A stretch of 50,848 nucleotides of DNA from an uncultured Verrucomicrobiales bacterium (GCA_937930235.1 CALGLJ010000015.1:1-50848), one strand, 5' to 3'. Numbered from the stretch's first letter, positions 9,401-18,727 are shown. Numbers and translations: made by a program. Notes: a model not told the origin generated them from the sequence alone.

Positions 9401-10855
9401 ATGTCATTGCTCCATCTATCCTTCGTCTTACTAGTGGCTTCTCTGTTCGCTCGTGCGGAGACTTACACCACGATCAAATTAGAAAATGAACGCGGTGGCT
9501 TCACTGGAGACAGTGTATCCACCGGAATCATTACTCCTCTGGATCAAGAAATGAAAAATTTCTACATCCGCAATGCTGATGGCGTGATCGAAGTCAAACT
9601 CACCCCAGATGCGGTGATCGGCCTGCAAGCGAAGGTCACAAAAGATCAACTGAAGAAGCGCAAAATCTCATTCAAAGCAGGAGAGCAACACTACTCATAT
9701 CAGCTTCCTGAGAAACTTTATGTGAGGCGACAATTCAAAGACGCTCAAACGGTGCAAGATTTTTTAAATCGTGGGGAAATGAAACTCGCCCTCGGGAAAA
9801 TTTACACCACGAAATTACCTGACCATCTCCCAACGGCCGATGAACCTTGGATCTCAGGCATGCTCACCGAAGTCACTGATAAATTCATGAAAGTGAAAGT
9901 CCATGGTGAGCCGTACCTCATTCGCACCGATTCTCATGATCGCATGCAGCGCATCATGGGACTCTTCACTCACAAAGATATCAAACCATTTTCCCAGCAA
10001 GCGTATGTGTATGGAAAGAGAGTTGATCATGTCTTTCACGCGAGCGAAGTCGGACTCAAAATGCTCGAGGACTCCTCTCTCAAAGATGACCCGCAGCTTG
10101 GGCGCTATCTTTTCATCGGAGATTCTATTTCTGGAAATTACGATCGCGCTCTCCGAACCGCGTTGAAGGGCAAGCTGAACATCTATCATCCTCCGGTAAA
10201 CTGTGGCGCGAGTGGTCGTGGGGTAAAACAAATGGGAATGTGGCTCGGTGCGCACGATCAACCAGGCCAAAATTGGGACATCATCAGCTTTAACTTCGGG
10301 CACTGGGATTGTGGAAACTCAAAGGATGTGTATCAAAGTAATCTCGAACTCATCATCTCCGAACTTAAGAAGACGAAAGCCAAACTCATTTACGTCACCA
10401 CTGCTCCGGTCCCAAATGGATACGCCGGACCAGAGCCACTCACCGCAGATGGTAAGGCTCCCGGCCGCACCCGTGGAGTGATGAAAAACTACCTCAACCC
10501 CTGGGCGCTTGAAGTCATGGCGAGGCATCCAGAAATCAACATTTGTGATCAACACAAACTGATCTCTTCCGAAAAATTCTACGCCACGTGGCTAGCTAAA
10601 GCCGGACAAAAAGATGGGAAAGCCTCGAAAGAATATGGCGATGTCCACATCGGAGGACTCCTCGGAGAGCCGGTAGGCCGTCAACTCGCACGGAAAGTCT
10701 TGGATGTTCTCGGCCGGACCGATGAAGCCCTCCATCCACATGGGATTTCGAAAGGACAACTCGCTCCAGAACGTCAACGCGGAGCGACCAAAAATATCGA
10801 CGCGGAAGACTTCCTCGACCTTCTCGAGAGTGATTCCCGTTTGAGAAAATACTAA
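9401..10855 (+). CDS. Exported SGNH/GDSL-type hydrolase with N-terminal accessory region
   Basis: A signal peptide (MSLLHLSFVLLVASLFARAE) directs export. Residues 21-230 form an accessory region I do not recognise. The SGNH hydrolase fold follows: block I FIGDSIS with nucleophile Ser at about 242, block III as NFGHWD where many relatives have GxND, and block V with DVH at about 414-416 supplying the catalytic Asp and His. Such enzymes deacylate polysaccharides or esters outside the cytoplasm; the substrate is unknown. Its ATG is 8 bases after the kinase gene, so a shared transcript is likely, and an imperfect hairpin with a T5 tail follows the stop. No Shine-Dalgarno sequence precedes the ATG. 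Confidence 0.88.
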   Translation: MSLLHLSFVLLVASLFARAETYTTIKLENERGGFTGDSVSTGIITPLDQEMKNFYIRNADGVIEVKLTPDAVIGLQAKVTKDQLKKRKISFKAGEQHYSYQLPEKLYVRRQFKDAQTVQDFLNRGEMKLALGKIYTTKLPDHLPTADEPWISGMLTEVTDKFMKVKVHGEPYLIRTDSHDRMQRIMGLFTHKDIKPFSQQAYVYGKRVDHVFHASEVGLKMLEDSSLKDDPQLGRYLFIGDSISGNYDRALRTALKGKLNIYHPPVNCGASGRGVKQMGMWLGAHDQPGQNWDIISFNFGHWDCGNSKDVYQSNLELIISELKKTKAKLIYVTTAPVPNGYAGPEPLTADGKAPGRTRGVMKNYLNPWALEVMARHPEINICDQHKLISSEKFYATWLAKAGQKDGKASKEYGDVHIGGLLGEPVGRQLARKVLDVLGRTDEALHPHGISKGQLAPERQRGATKNIDAEDFLDLLESDSRLRKY

Positions 10856-10861
10856 TACTGA

Positions 10862-10891
10862 AGGGCTTCTCCGAGGAAGCTCCCTGTTTTT
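10862..10891 (+). terminator. Probable factor-independent terminator of the kinase/SGNH unit
   Basis: AGGGCTTC (10862-10869) pairs with GAAGCTCCCT (from 10877), with a single bulged T at 10881, and five T residues follow at 10887-10891. It begins 7 bases after the SGNH hydrolase stop, between convergent genes, so it would end the plus-strand transcript before the acyltransferase gene. Confidence 0.55.
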
Positions 10892-10899
10892 CGCATCCC

Positions 10900-11928
10900 T
10901 CAAGCTTCGGTCTTGCGGCTCACCTTCTTCTCCACAGCTTCCATGAATAAGCGGAGGCCCCATGCCACGACGATGGCCATCACGAAAAAGAACAGAACTT
11001 TAATCGGCCACGGCAGGGCCATACCCTCGATCGCGTGAGCGAACCACATGTGGCTCAAATACACCTGTAAACTCGATTTTCCCAGCCAAACACCGGCTTT
11101 CAAAAGTCCCACTTGATCCAGAAGAGCTTGGATCTGATGCCTCAAGAGGACAAAAGCCGTGACGATGACCAATCCGAGTATCTGAAGAAAAGAACAAGCC
11201 AAGGTCGGAGGTAAGGAGGACAGCTGCCCGCGAGAATAGAGGAACTTCAAACCCACATATGCCACAAAACAGCCCCCCGCGATCGCGGTCAAAAGAAGAG
11301 GTTTTTTGCATGGCAGATCCCCTTCTACGGCATCTCGTTTCCCGAGCACGACTCCCATCAAAAAGACACAAAAGAAGAAGCTCCACCAGATCGTCGCCGG
11401 GAGAGAACCTAGCGAAACCTTCTCACCGATCTGCGCCGCTTCCAGCGAGGCGTGCGTCACGCAGACAATCCAACCTAATAAACTCGCACCCAGCGCTGCC
11501 TTGACCGCCTTCAGGTCAAATCGCGCCAAAAGCCAAGCGAAAGGATAGAATATCATAATTTGCGCCACGAATTTATAATGCGTCGGCCAGACCAACTGCT
11601 TGAACCCTTCCCCTAGACTCTCAGGACGATGCGCTAGGTTCAAAATCCAGCCAATCACCATCACGACAAAAAGCGTAGGATAAATACGAACCACTCGTCG
11701 GCGATAAAAGGAGCCCAATCCGTATGGACGCTTTGTTTGGCTAATAGCGACCCCATAGCCAGCGAGGAGAAAGAAAATAGAATTCCCCAAAAGTCCGTCC
11801 GCAGCCATCCATGACCGAGGATAAAGTCCTTCCAAATGAGAGTTGGCAATCAAAAGGCATGCGACAGCCATTAAGGGGAATGTTGCCTCTCGAGGATTCA
11901 AATGAGGGGAAGACGTTTGCAAATTCAC
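10900..11928 (-). CDS. Acyltransferase 3 family integral membrane protein
   Basis: A 342-residue polytopic membrane protein with about ten hydrophobic segments. The layout matches acyltransferase family 3 (OafA/NodX-like): an early segment of the LLIANSHLEGLYP type, FFLLAGYGVA, the basic RRRVVRIYP motif near residue 80, and a late STLxVYLSH-like sequence (GKSSLQVYLSHMW). These enzymes move acyl groups to sugars or lipids of the cell surface. It starts at GTG 11928; no upstream ATG in frame fits. The usual catalytic first-helix histidine (H near residue 31) is present. It sits downstream of the MoxR operon on the same strand after an 80-base gap, so it may be read with it, but it has no known connection to it. 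Confidence 0.82.
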   Translation of the reverse strand: MNLQTSSPHLNPREATFPLMAVACLLIANSHLEGLYPRSWMAADGLLGNSIFFLLAGYGVAISQTKRPYGLGSFYRRRVVRIYPTLFVVMVIGWILNLAHRPESLGEGFKQLVWPTHYKFVAQIMIFYPFAWLLARFDLKAVKAALGASLLGWIVCVTHASLEAAQIGEKVSLGSLPATIWWSFFFCVFLMGVVLGKRDAVEGDLPCKKPLLLTAIAGGCFVAYVGLKFLYSRGQLSSLPPTLACSFLQILGLVIVTAFVLLRHQIQALLDQVGLLKAGVWLGKSSLQVYLSHMWFAHAIEGMALPWPIKVLFFFVMAIVVAWGLRLFMEAVEKKVSRKTEA

Positions 11929-12008
11929 ACCGATAAGATGAATGAGAAATACCCACTTTTAGCAAGAATCAATATCCACTAATTCGGCTCATATCCAGAA
12001 CGCGATCA

Positions 12009-13313
12009 CTAGATCGACTCGCGAGTGTCCAAATAAGTATTCGCAAGAGCGATGGGAAACACCTGGGCCGTTTCATCAAGAGTCACGATCCCGTGAGAAC
12101 GAATATTTTTGAGAACCGCTTCACGCTCTGCGCTATAATCGAGCGCACCCAGATACGAAAGTGCAGAATCAAAGTCATTCATTTCTGCTTCCAGTAACTG
12201 ATCAATCCCCGTTTCTCTTAGGTTTGCGAGGACCACGACATGCTTCCGACGGAGGAGTCGGAGCGGCTCACTGAGTTCATCTCCATCTTCGCCACGAAGA
12301 TTGGTTAGAACAATGACGAGGGAACGACGGCGCTGTTGACGGAGGAGACGCTCCGCTGCTTCACTGAAATCGCTGGGAAAAGGAGAAGTCTCATAATTGT
12401 AAAGGTGGTTCAACACCGTCGTCATATGATGCGCTCCTTTCACTGGGGGAAGCCAGCGCTCGGTCCCTCCGAAACTCAGGACCCCGACGTGATCTCCCTG
12501 ACGAAGGGCGATGTACGACAGAAGGAGCATGGAATTGAGACAATGATCAAACTGAGAAAGCTCCCCATCCATGACTCGCATTCGCCTCCCGCTATCCACC
12601 ATGAGAATGACGGACTGGTCACGCTGTTCTTGGAAATCACGACTAATGAGAGTCTGCCGTTTCGAACTCGCTTTCCAATCTACCTGAGAGAGGGAATCCC
12701 CCATTTGATAATCGCGCAGCTGATGGAAATCGCGACTGAGTCCGGCGCGATTTTTTCGCACAATCCCGCTCTGCTCCTGTCGGTGCTCCATCGCTAAGAG
12801 GGCATAGCGCAGCACTGGTTGATAGTTGGGATACACTTTCGTGGATTGCTCTTCTCCAATCAAGAGTCGGCGTCCCCAGAATCCTACGAACGATTTTTCC
12901 AGCACATGAACGAGATCGAACCAGGTTTCCCCCCGTTTTTTTAAAGTAATGGGATAAGTGACATCCGTAAATCCCTTGGCCTTGATCCGACCACTCCATG
13001 GCAGAAGCTCTGCTTCCGAATCAGACGGAATCCCGTCATACATCTGAAGCGATGCGGGGCGTTTCCTCAGATTGGTAAGACGCACCGTGACTTCTCCTTC
13101 CACATTCAAAGCAAAGCGTCCAGGCAAACGGCGCTGTGCCGCCACCCCTTTGCGTAAACATAAGAAGACGGCATCCAGAATAGCGACCACCAAAAAAACC
13201 AAGCCAAGGATCCGCCAAAACTCCTCCGCAGGTTTCCACCACGAAGCAGAAAGACCCAAGAGCGCCCAAAGGGTGAGCACCCAGAGCAATGGCTGAGTTG
13301 GTCGCAGTGACAT
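12009..13313 (-). CDS. DUF58 domain protein of the MoxR operon
   Basis: Two N-terminal membrane helices (about 8-50) precede a cytoplasmic or periplasmic beta domain and the DUF58 signature near residue 195 (HQLRDYQMGDSLSQVDWKAS), followed by a von Willebrand-like segment VILMVDSGRRM. DUF58 proteins are regularly encoded beside MoxR ATPases and are thought to be their client or partner in assembling or activating another complex. The gene begins one base after the moxR stop and is the last of a six-gene operon. Length (434 residues) is normal. The MIDAS-like DxSxS is reduced to DSGRR, as in most DUF58 proteins. Confidence 0.92.
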   Translation of the reverse strand: MSLRPTQPLLWVLTLWALLGLSASWWKPAEEFWRILGLVFLVVAILDAVFLCLRKGVAAQRRLPGRFALNVEGEVTVRLTNLRKRPASLQMYDGIPSDSEAELLPWSGRIKAKGFTDVTYPITLKKRGETWFDLVHVLEKSFVGFWGRRLLIGEEQSTKVYPNYQPVLRYALLAMEHRQEQSGIVRKNRAGLSRDFHQLRDYQMGDSLSQVDWKASSKRQTLISRDFQEQRDQSVILMVDSGRRMRVMDGELSQFDHCLNSMLLLSYIALRQGDHVGVLSFGGTERWLPPVKGAHHMTTVLNHLYNYETSPFPSDFSEAAERLLRQQRRRSLVIVLTNLRGEDGDELSEPLRLLRRKHVVVLANLRETGIDQLLEAEMNDFDSALSYLGALDYSAEREAVLKNIRSHGIVTLDETAQVFPIALANTYLDTRESI

Positions 13314-13314
13314 C

Positions 13315-14310
13315 TTACGTGCGTGGAGCTTCTACCGTTTCGATTCCCTTTGCTAAAATATCATCCACATTTTGTCCGCTGATCGCTACTTCCGGGGAAA
13401 CCTGTACTCGATGTCGAAAGACCGGGACGGCTGCAAATTTAATATCATCCGGAGTCACATACTCGCGCCCATCAATGATCGCGTATGCCTTTGCCACCTG
13501 AACGAGGCTGATCGCACCACGTGTCCCTGAGCCGAGGCTTAAACCGGGAGATTCGCGGGTGTATCGCGTTAGTCGCAGCGCGTAATCCACGACTTCAGGC
13601 ACCACCGCAACGGTGGCCGTCAGACGTTGCGCTTCGATAACATCATTCACGCTACAAATGGTATCCACAGCCCGAGGATTCAGCCCACTCCCTGCTTGTG
13701 AAGTCACTCCCATGATGACCGCTCTCTCGTCTTCCACCGATGGATAATCGATGATCACCTTCATCAGAAAGCGATCCAACTGGGCTTCCGGCAAAGGATA
13801 AGTCCCCTCTTGCTCAATCGGATTTTGAGTCGCGAAACACATAAATGGAGGACTCACCGGGAGTGATTCTCCATCAATCGTGACCTGACGTTCCTGCATC
13901 ACTTCCAGAAGGGCCGCCTGCGTCTTCGCCGGAGCACGGTTAATCTCATCGGCTAAGAGAAGATTGGTAAACACCGGTCCTCGGCGGGTCTGAAAGGTCT
14001 GACTTTTCATGTCAAATAAGGTAAATCCTGTCACATCAGAAGGCATCATATCAGGCGTAAACTGAATGCGCCCAAACTCCCCTCCAAACGCACTCGCCAA
14101 TGCCAACACCATATGCGTCTTCCCAAGACCAGGTTTCCCTTCCAGGAGAACATGCCCTCCTGCGAGTAAGGCCGCTACAATCTGGGTCACGGTCTCATCC
14201 TGGCCAAATACGACTCGAGCTACTTCGCTTTTCAATTTCTGCGCTAACTGCGTGACACCAGATAATTCACTCGCGGGTGCTTCTTCGTTGATTTGTTCTT
14301 CGTCGATCAT
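13315..14310 (-). CDS. MoxR-family AAA+ ATPase
   Basis: Walker A is GKPGLGKT near residue 60, Walker B LLADEINRAPAKTQAALLE near 120, sensor 1 is in CFATQNPIEQEGTYPLPEAQ, and the C-terminal lid follows, all typical of MoxR. These AAA+ proteins act as chaperone-like activators together with DUF58 or VWA proteins. The start codon overlaps the stop of the DUF4350 gene in ATGA, and the DUF58 gene follows after one base, which indicates translational coupling. At 331 residues it is full length with all nucleotide-binding motifs intact. Confidence 0.95.
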   Translation of the reverse strand: MIDEEQINEEAPASELSGVTQLAQKLKSEVARVVFGQDETVTQIVAALLAGGHVLLEGKPGLGKTHMVLALASAFGGEFGRIQFTPDMMPSDVTGFTLFDMKSQTFQTRRGPVFTNLLLADEINRAPAKTQAALLEVMQERQVTIDGESLPVSPPFMCFATQNPIEQEGTYPLPEAQLDRFLMKVIIDYPSVEDERAVIMGVTSQAGSGLNPRAVDTICSVNDVIEAQRLTATVAVVPEVVDYALRLTRYTRESPGLSLGSGTRGAISLVQVAKAYAIIDGREYVTPDDIKFAAVPVFRHRVQVSPEVAISGQNVDDILAKGIETVEAPRT

Positions 14311-15482
14311 GATGTTTTTTGAGATAAGTTTTTAAGATTACGGGTCACGCGAACGAGCTTCCCAGGGTCTTTGGCATCGAATTTCCCCATGGCTTCCTGA
14401 ACCTCTGTTACGGTCAGTTCAGATTCATCGGCGAGGCGTTGATAGAAGACATCATCTTCTTCCCCTTTTCGACCGGATTCGATTCGCGCATGAAGAGGAG
14501 ATAACAGTCCCTGAATCTGATTTTGCCGCCAGAGAAAGAGAGAGGAACTCAAGAGGTGAGCTCCGTATTCGTGCTTCTTGATCTCTCCATGATCCAAGAT
14601 CGGCCCGAAACGAGGGACCCGCATCCATAGCCAAGCCGCGAGAAGAATGAGTCCTGCTATAATAGCCGGCCAAGCGGCCTCCCATAACAACTCAAAAAAC
14701 GATCCTCCGATCCCGGAAAGAAAAAGCACTTCCCCAGGCCCTCTCCATTCTGCAACCGCTTCCACAAAGGCCGCATGATCCGCCCGATCAATAAAAGCAT
14801 TCCGGAATGGCCGAGCATGCGCCAGTAACATTAACGTGCCATCACCATACGGCTTCGTCGTCATTCGTGAAAATTGCCGATCAGAATCCCAACTGGTCCC
14901 ATACTTTATTTGGCTTCCCCGCTTGCCTTCAAATTCGACCTGATAGTTAAAATCTTTATCATCAACGACCCATTCAATGGTCGCCTCATGCCATTTCCGT
15001 TCCATATGGCCATTTCCCTCTCCTCCCACAAATTGAAATTCTTCCGATCCCAGGGTGAATTTGAGTTCTTCAGCTAAAAACGTCAATCCGACCGGCTCCT
15101 CATCCTCTTCTTTTTTCGGAGTAAAGACAGCCGATTCTCCCTTAAAATCATTCAAGCGAGCTTCCCCTCCTTCCAGAAAGATCACGAGCATTCCTCCCTC
15201 TGAGATCCAATTCAACACCTGCTTTCCTAATCCTCTCGTTTTAAGAAAAGACGCAGGCATAAAGATCGTTTCAATTTCATCCAAACGCTCTTCGGAGGGC
15301 CACAGCCTTCCATGACTTGCAGTGAAGTCAGCAGATTCTAACAGTCGTTCCGCCGCAAGATAAGGATTGACCCGCGCTTTGCCCCGAAAGCCGTGCACGA
15401 TTTCTTCTTTCACCCATTTTCCATCCTCACGACATCCCCCCAAAAGAAGAACGCATAGGAGCAAACAAACGCGACTCATCAT
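14307..15482 (-). CDS. DUF4350 domain lipoprotein or membrane-anchored protein of the MoxR operon
   Basis: The start is best placed at ATG 15482, which overlaps the previous stop in ATGA; an upstream in-frame ATG at 15509 would overlap by 31 bases. From 15482 the N-terminus is MMSRVCLLLCVLLLGGC, a lipoprotein-type signal with lipobox LGGC. The domain (about 30-120) has the DUF4350 layout, with YLAAERLLE and later VLNWISEGGMLVIFLEGG, a Rossmann-like strand pattern. A transmembrane helix at about 270-290 (WPAIIAGLILLAAWLWM) precedes a cytoplasmic tail. DUF4350 is a recurrent member of MoxR-DUF58 operons with unknown biochemical role. Confidence 0.85.
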   Translation of the reverse strand: MMSRVCLLLCVLLLGGCREDGKWVKEEIVHGFRGKARVNPYLAAERLLESADFTASHGRLWPSEERLDEIETIFMPASFLKTRGLGKQVLNWISEGGMLVIFLEGGEARLNDFKGESAVFTPKKEEDEEPVGLTFLAEELKFTLGSEEFQFVGGEGNGHMERKWHEATIEWVVDDKDFNYQVEFEGKRGSQIKYGTSWDSDRQFSRMTTKPYGDGTLMLLAHARPFRNAFIDRADHAAFVEAVAEWRGPGEVLFLSGIGGSFFELLWEAAWPAIIAGLILLAAWLWMRVPRFGPILDHGEIKKHEYGAHLLSSSLFLWRQNQIQGLLSPLHARIESGRKGEEDDVFYQRLADESELTVTEVQEAMGKFDAKDPGKLVRVTRNLKNLSQKTS

Positions 15483-17020
15483 GAGGAACTCCTTCCTCGA
15501 AAGGGCCAAGCGGAAAAGATCTTCTCCATCAGATCATCTTGCGGGAAGACCCGACCATATGCAGCTCCCATCCAAACGCTCGTGAGCTCTTCGAAGGGAG
15601 CTATGAGAGTCTTCTGCTCCCCCTCTTTGAGACGACGCACACAATCCAACTCCGTGTCACTCTCACTAATGCTGGCAACCTCCTGCGTCACCAACCAGCT
15701 AATCGCTCCCCGGTAGAGCAAGCCCAAGGAATCCTTTTGTCTTCCTTCTACCCACAGCGCCCTCGCCGCAGCCACGAGATCCTCTGGGAGTGACTCCGGG
15801 GTGATATCCATTCCTGCGACAGTTTTGACGACCTTCTTCGGTTCAGAAGACACCTTTTTTGAAGGCTCACCAAAGACATGAAGATTTCGCACAATCAACC
15901 AGATTAGCAACGCGACGCATAAGACGAGAAGCGTCCAGAAAAGCACCTTACCAAAAATTCCCAAAGGTCCTAATGGCAGATTGCCTCCCGACCATGAGGA
16001 GCGTTTTTTCCGATCTGGGACCCACCGTTCCTCTTCGCTCTTATGAATTTCAAAATCTTCATGCGCGAGAATCTCCGCCACACGTTCCTGAGAAGATTCC
16101 GCTTTCACCTCCGTGAATCCCAAACCGAGAAAAAGTAAAATCAAAGAAAGCCGTTGTCCTATTTTCTTAAAATTCAGCTCGATATCCCATCCTTCAGTCC
16201 AAGTCCGAGTATTCACATAAAGCCCAAAGCCCCCCCCAACATAAAGCCACGCGGTGAGCGTCATGGCACAAAAATAGAGAAACACCACGACCAGATGCTC
16301 CGTTCGCGAAAACACATCCGGCATCCCGGTGAGCATCTCACCGGTCAGCTGCCCCCAATCTTCAAGATTACTCGAAGACCAAGAAGAATCACCAGGGAAC
16401 ATTAACTCAACAAAGGCAACCAAAGACCACATCAGTCCGACTTCGACCAAGAGACAGAGGATGGTAAGAACACTGGCTGCGCCGGCTGCCCGGCGAGAGA
16501 GTAACTGCACCCGTTTCCGATATTTCGAGTCGGTGAGATTTTCTAAAAATCGCACCGGCAAGGTAAAGGAACGGGTGATCATAGAGCGGTAAAATGCGAG
16601 CCCGATGACCGTCAGCCAAAAGAGCACGATGAAGCCCGCTTCACCTCCCTCCTCTCGATGGAGAAGATAGCCGCTGAAAGTCAGGACGACACCAAGGAGA
16701 ATGAGAAGCCAGAGAGATCGCACCTGAGACCAGAAGGAGCTTCTCCGATCCCGGTTTGTCGGCAATTCGCCAAAGAGCCTGCGACTGAGATCAAATAAGA
16801 CGACTCGTTCAAAAAGTGGCTTCAGCCACCAGATCGCAAAGATCGCCCACCCCGGCTGTTGATAGCACATTAAAATAATGACGAGACAAAGTGGGAAGAC
16901 CAAGGTTAGCCAACTGCGCCAAAGATCAGAGAGATAGTGGCGAGTGAGACTCAAGCCTAAATCGATCGACTCCCACTCACTGCGAGGACGAATTTCGGCA
17001 GTGATGTCCTCAAGCTTCAC
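15479..17020 (-). CDS. Multi-pass membrane protein with C-terminal DUF4129 domain
   Basis: The N-terminal 290 residues hold about six hydrophobic segments; a seventh helix (LFWTLLVLCVALLIWLI) is near residue 360, followed by a soluble DUF4129 domain (about 410-510) with ALWVEGRQKDSLGLLYRGA and the ending AYGRVF. DUF4129 occurs next to MoxR, DUF58 and DUF4350 in many phyla. It starts at GTG 17020, overlapping the SpoIIM-like gene by 11 bases, and is one of the few genes here with a good purine-rich ribosome binding site (GAGGGAG) in front. It is probably the membrane scaffold of the complex; that role is inference. Confidence 0.87.
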   Translation of the reverse strand: MKLEDITAEIRPRSEWESIDLGLSLTRHYLSDLWRSWLTLVFPLCLVIILMCYQQPGWAIFAIWWLKPLFERVVLFDLSRRLFGELPTNRDRRSSFWSQVRSLWLLILLGVVLTFSGYLLHREEGGEAGFIVLFWLTVIGLAFYRSMITRSFTLPVRFLENLTDSKYRKRVQLLSRRAAGAASVLTILCLLVEVGLMWSLVAFVELMFPGDSSWSSSNLEDWGQLTGEMLTGMPDVFSRTEHLVVVFLYFCAMTLTAWLYVGGGFGLYVNTRTWTEGWDIELNFKKIGQRLSLILLFLGLGFTEVKAESSQERVAEILAHEDFEIHKSEEERWVPDRKKRSSWSGGNLPLGPLGIFGKVLFWTLLVLCVALLIWLIVRNLHVFGEPSKKVSSEPKKVVKTVAGMDITPESLPEDLVAAARALWVEGRQKDSLGLLYRGAISWLVTQEVASISESDTELDCVRRLKEGEQKTLIAPFEELTSVWMGAAYGRVFPQDDLMEKIFSAWPFRGRSSS

Positions 17021-17978
17021 TTCTCCCTCTTCCTACAAATGTGAAGTAAAGAACATGCAGAACCCAAAAGGTGATCCCGACGGCATACTTTATTTCACTC
17101 GGCATCGGCTGAGCGGACCAAAATCCTTCGACCACTGCCGCCAGCGCCGTCATGCACGACCCTCCAATCAAGAGCGGTAAGCCTTCCTTACCAGCTTTGG
17201 TAAGAGAAGCACCCCATCCGCTTTGTCCAGGCGAGAGCATCCCGATCCCAAGCTTCAAGCCTGCCATTCCTACGACGATCATTCCTAACAATTCAAAGGA
17301 AGAATGTCCGGCAACAAAACTCCAGAGTTTCTGCGGATCACCAGCATACTCGACATAGCCAACGACTCCGCCAATCGCGAGCCCGTTATAAACCAGAAAG
17401 AAAATCGTTCCTAACCCAAAGAAAATCCCACCTGCAAAGAGACGAAAATCAATCCCCACATTATTGTTAATGTAATGAGCAAACATCTCAAAATTTGATC
17501 CAAATTGTTGTCTCAAATGCTCGATGGTCTCCTCCTCACCATACATCCCTTCGATGTTTGCCAATTGCTCCGAACCCAGGAGTGCCTGCACCCAAGTGAT
17601 CTCATAACGAGCGGAAAACCACATCAGAAAAAAAGGCACCCAAAATAGGAGAGATGAGATGAGAAACAGTTTCCGCTCGCGTCGAATCGCCTGCGGGAAA
17701 GTGGTCAAAGTGAAGCGAATGACACTCTCCCCAAACGCTCCGCGTTGAGCACTCAACACACGGTGACTCCGAATTGCCAAATGATTCAAGCGATCGCACA
17801 ATTTTTCACCAAACATGCGATATTGAGCGAGGGAAAGATCACGGGTGACCTTTCGATACAGGGAAGGAATTTTTTCCGCATCTGCGACCTTCTTATTTCC
17901 TGACTCAAGGACATTGAGCTTCAAATCCAGATCGGTCCAAGCACGCGCATTGCGTTTTTCAAATTCTTGCCTGTTCAT
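17010..17978 (-). CDS. Stage II sporulation protein M-like (SpoIIM family) membrane protein
   Basis: A 322-residue protein with an N-terminal soluble helical part (1-105), then several membrane helices (first near LFLISSLLFWVPFFLMWF). The FAHYINNNVGIDFRLFAGG stretch is the typical SpoIIM/DUF95 sequence (inverted N-N-V motif), followed by VAGHSSFELLGMIV, which is also conserved. The organism need not sporulate; this family is a standard part of RDD-SpoIIM-DUF4129-MoxR operons in non-sporulating bacteria. The gene begins 3 bases after the RDD gene and overlaps the next gene by 11 bases. Confidence 0.9.
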   Translation of the reverse strand: MNRQEFEKRNARAWTDLDLKLNVLESGNKKVADAEKIPSLYRKVTRDLSLAQYRMFGEKLCDRLNHLAIRSHRVLSAQRGAFGESVIRFTLTTFPQAIRRERKLFLISSLLFWVPFFLMWFSARYEITWVQALLGSEQLANIEGMYGEEETIEHLRQQFGSNFEMFAHYINNNVGIDFRLFAGGIFFGLGTIFFLVYNGLAIGGVVGYVEYAGDPQKLWSFVAGHSSFELLGMIVVGMAGLKLGIGMLSPGQSGWGASLTKAGKEGLPLLIGGSCMTALAAVVEGFWSAQPMPSEIKYAVGITFWVLHVLYFTFVGRGRSEA

Positions 17979-17981
17979 CTT

Positions 17982-18707
17982 TTATTTTCGCTCTTCCAAC
18001 CACCGTGCCATGCCCAAGACTCTCGCCAGCCCCTCTGGGCCTTCCTTGCCACTCAGGGGCGCCAAATGATTGATCAGTTCAACCTTCCGCGCCTCAGACC
18101 ATCGCGTATTACGATCCCGAAATGACAAGATCGCCGCTTGCTCTTCCCGAGTCAGGGCGACTTGCACGGGCACGGATTGCAGCGATGGAGGGCTCGCCTC
18201 AACGGGGTCCACCCGAGGGCGTGCATAGACCACGAGCGTTCCCGCAGCCAGATCTCCCAAGCGTTGAAAGCGAGGATGGAAAAATGCCACTAAAGGCAAG
18301 ATAGGGAGAATCAATTCCATTCCTCGGATGAAGTTTCGCACCATCGCTTGCCCCATCGTAATACGCGTCCCTGATTCATTGACCACTCTCAACCCAAGAG
18401 CTCTCTTTCCCCATGTCGACCCCTTTTTTCCCGCCTCAAAAATGACGGGGTAAAACCAAAATACGGTGAAAAAAGCGAGCATCATGAAGCCTGAACTCAC
18501 TCTTTCAAAACCGTTTTCAAAACCAGAAAAGAGAGCGATTAAAAGTGAGAGGATCCCAAAGACGATCAACAAGCCAATCGTCACCGCTAGATCGAGAGTC
18601 CAAGCAACCATGCGCAAAAATGGACCTGCGGTGCGGAGATGAATTTCGACCCCTTCCGCCAACTCAGTTGTCTGCAGGGTATCGATACGCTGAAGGGGTC
18701 GTGGCAT
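17982..18707 (-). CDS. RDD family membrane protein, first gene of the MoxR operon
   Basis: The RDD domain occupies about residues 20-175: an aliphatic helix start MVAWTLDLAVTIGLL (with the family Asp), a second helix pair and the GKRALGLRVVNESG motif after the second helix. The C-terminal 60 residues are charged and helical. RDD proteins are predicted transporters or channel-like components; in this context it heads the operon. An inverted repeat of 8-base arms lies immediately before its ATG, the only obvious control element of the six-gene operon. Confidence 0.9.
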   Translation of the reverse strand: MPRPLQRIDTLQTTELAEGVEIHLRTAGPFLRMVAWTLDLAVTIGLLIVFGILSLLIALFSGFENGFERVSSGFMMLAFFTVFWFYPVIFEAGKKGSTWGKRALGLRVVNESGTRITMGQAMVRNFIRGMELILPILPLVAFFHPRFQRLGDLAAGTLVVYARPRVDPVEASPPSLQSVPVQVALTREEQAAILSFRDRNTRWSEARKVELINHLAPLSGKEGPEGLARVLGMARWLEERK

Positions 18708-18708
18708 G

Positions 18709-18727
18709 AATTTCTTATCAAGAAATT
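18709..18727. promoter_or_regulatory. Palindrome abutting the start codon of the RDD/MoxR operon
   Basis: AATTTCTT (18709-18716) and AAGAAATT (18720-18727) are perfect 8-base arms separated by 3 bases, ending one base before the ATG of the RDD gene on the minus strand. It covers the place where a ribosome binding site would be. It could be an operator or a leader hairpin that blocks translation. Confidence 0.5.
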
